NCBI RefSeq assembly: GCF_900114745.1
Contig: NZ_FOUB01000003.1
Location: forward strand, 110,561 to 174,560
Source of the DNA: Nitrosomonas communis
GTDB lineage: Bacteria; Pseudomonadota; Gammaproteobacteria; Burkholderiales; Nitrosomonadaceae
Direction of reading: 5' to 3'
DNA length: 64,000 bases
This document shows positions 63,085-64,000 of this stretch, one piece after another. The translations under genes were made by a program, and so were the position numbers. The notes beneath the pieces are model-generated. The model saw only the letters and a list, made by a program, of their open reading frames with translations. It was not told the origin of the DNA and made no database searches. Position 1 is the stretch's first letter, and each line of letters starts with the position of its first letter.

Positions 63085-63519
63085 TTGAACGAGTCTATGC
63101 ATATTGTTTGTCCACAGTGCGATGCTATTAACCGCATTCCTTCTGTGCGGCTGAGCGAAGCGCCGAAATGCGGTAGGTGTCATCAGCCACTATTTGATGG
63201 TTATCCGGTGGAATTGACTGGGTCCAACTTTCAACAGCATGTTAACCATAATGATATTCCAGTATTGATAGATTTCTGGGCGCCGTGGTGTGGTCCCTGC
63301 AAAATGATGGCGCCTCAGTTTGCTCAGGCTGCTACCCAGCTTGAGCCCAAAGTGCGCCTAGCCAAGGTCAATACCGAGGTTGAGCAAATGCTGGGTGCCC
63401 AGTTTGGTATCCGCAGCATTCCGACGCTGATACTGCTTCACCACGGCCGCGAGGTGGCACGGCAGTCGGGCGCTATAGGAATGGCAGATATCGTGAGATG
63501 GGCGCTTAGTCATAGCTGA
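63085..63519 (+). CDS. trxC: Thioredoxin 2 (TrxC-type, with N-terminal zinc motif)
   Basis: 144-residue thioredoxin. The N-terminal part has two CXXC pairs, CPQCDAINRIP and CGRCHQPLF, the zinc-binding extension typical of TrxC. The thioredoxin domain carries FWAPWCGPCKMMAPQ (WCGPC near residue 68) and the cis-proline loop GIRSIPTLIL. It is a cytoplasmic disulfide reductant tied to oxidative stress. A TTG start at 63085 is preferred because AGGAAGG lies 4 nt upstream; the first ATG (63097) is four codons in and poorly spaced. Confidence 0.92.
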   Translation: MNESMHIVCPQCDAINRIPSVRLSEAPKCGRCHQPLFDGYPVELTGSNFQQHVNHNDIPVLIDFWAPWCGPCKMMAPQFAQAATQLEPKVRLAKVNTEVEQMLGAQFGIRSIPTLILLHHGREVARQSGAIGMADIVRWALSHS

Positions 63520-63567
63520 TAAGACCTTTTCCTCAGATTGATTATAGCCTAACCAGTTAAGAATGAT

Positions 63568-64000
63568 TCAGAATGTATAGGATTTAAAAAGCATCTCAAC
63601 GGTCTGGTTTTGTTGTTTACGCAGTGCTTTGGCCTGTGCCCATTTATGTTCGATGGGATTAAGATCAGGAGAATAAGCGGGTAAGTATTCAAGGGTGTGC
63701 CCAGCGTTTTGTATGGCCTCTTGCGTATCCTGCCTCTTATGGAAGGTAGCATTGTCCATCACAACGACCGCATGTGACGGCAATTTAGGCAACAGGTCCT
63801 GCATCGCCCATCCATGAAATACATCGGCGCTGATATTGACTGCAAACAGGCTGACGGTTATCAATAGCTTTCCGATCAGGGCGCCAATCGCGTTGATACG
63901 ACCTTGCGCATGCCAGTCATGCGTGCCATGACATCTCTGGCCAGCGGGTGCATAACCGTGCGTGCGCGGCGCATCCTGTGCAAACCCACTTTCATCAATA
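63568..64000 (-). mobile_element. IS630-family transposase (partial, 5' part outside window)
   Basis: On the minus strand one open frame runs from the right window edge to the stop at 63568-63570. It contains the DDE catalytic core: IDESGFAQDAPRTHGYAP with the first Asp, AVVVMDNATFHK with the second, and YLPAYSPDLNPIEHKWAQAK with the Glu. This is the IS630 family pattern. The C-terminal half shows no break; the N-terminal helix-turn-helix part lies outside. The left end of the insertion sequence should be between 63520 and 63567 but was not delimited. Its terminal bases do not match either MITE family here. Confidence 0.9.

Noticed and set aside
63520..64000. IS630-type transposase as the driver of the 101-bp MITE
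   Set aside because: IS630 elements duplicate TA, whereas the MITE has TNA triplets, and no MITE-like end was seen beside the transposase.
1..64000. tRNA or rRNA genes
   Set aside because: Gaps were scanned by eye for cloverleaf arms and TTCGAATC-type motifs; none was convincing. A dedicated tRNA search would be needed to exclude them fully.

Overview
The window looks like chromosome of an ammonia-oxidising betaproteobacterium close to Nitrosomonas. The best single clue is a histidine-rich protein at 33642-33992 that matches the Nitrosomonas small metal-binding protein SmbP in its repeat pattern. A complex I operon, Kup, a CopD/cytochrome c protein and moderate base composition fit this. No amo or hao gene, rRNA or tRNA was seen, so the genus is an inference.

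Layout. 1-10153 (minus): complex I operon nuoA-B-CD-E-F-G-H-I-J-K-L, with nuoL cut by the window edge. 10596-22573: an aldehyde dehydrogenase, then galU and a 2978-residue cyclic beta-1,2-glucan synthase (UDP-glucose supply next to its consumer), then a BON-domain protein. 23063-25805: a DevBCA-type exporter. 26-31 kb: SLC13 symporter, Kup, BT1-family transporter. 31-44 kb: a frameshifted membrane gene, an SRPBCC protein, smbP behind a strong sigma-54 promoter match, two alpha/beta hydrolases, an MT-A70 methyltransferase, a CopD-cytochrome c-thioredoxin-fold fusion, a CHRD protein, a DUF2934 protein, gene remnants, and a convergent arginase/ornithine cyclodeaminase pair. 44-57 kb: lytic transglycosylase, four-helix membrane protein, PerM-type protein, a broken ACR3-like transporter, an HDAC-family deacetylase with an amino acid permease, and a Pat-type acetyltransferase. 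57-64 kb: glycine-zipper protein, an unrecognised exported protein, DegP-like protease, S10 carboxypeptidase, thioredoxin 2, and an IS630-type transposase running off the right edge.

The most distinctive feature is a non-coding repeat of about 101 bp (12 near-complete copies, one fragment) with 24-bp imperfect terminal inverted repeats. Most copies are flanked by identical 3-bp duplications of the form TNA, the hallmark of a MITE. Copies sit downstream of genes: in all four roomy convergent gaps and in none of the six divergent (promoter) gaps. One copy splits nuoI from nuoJ, one supplies the stop codon and last residues of the ornithine cyclodeaminase, and an inverted pair brackets the MT-A70 gene. 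A second, smaller MITE family (ends GGGC/GCCC, 4-bp duplications) has two copies. A third, decayed repeat of about 200 bp also has two copies.

All positions were read by eye. Start codons were chosen from visible Shine-Dalgarno sequences. Functional calls rest on remembered family motifs, not on database searches.
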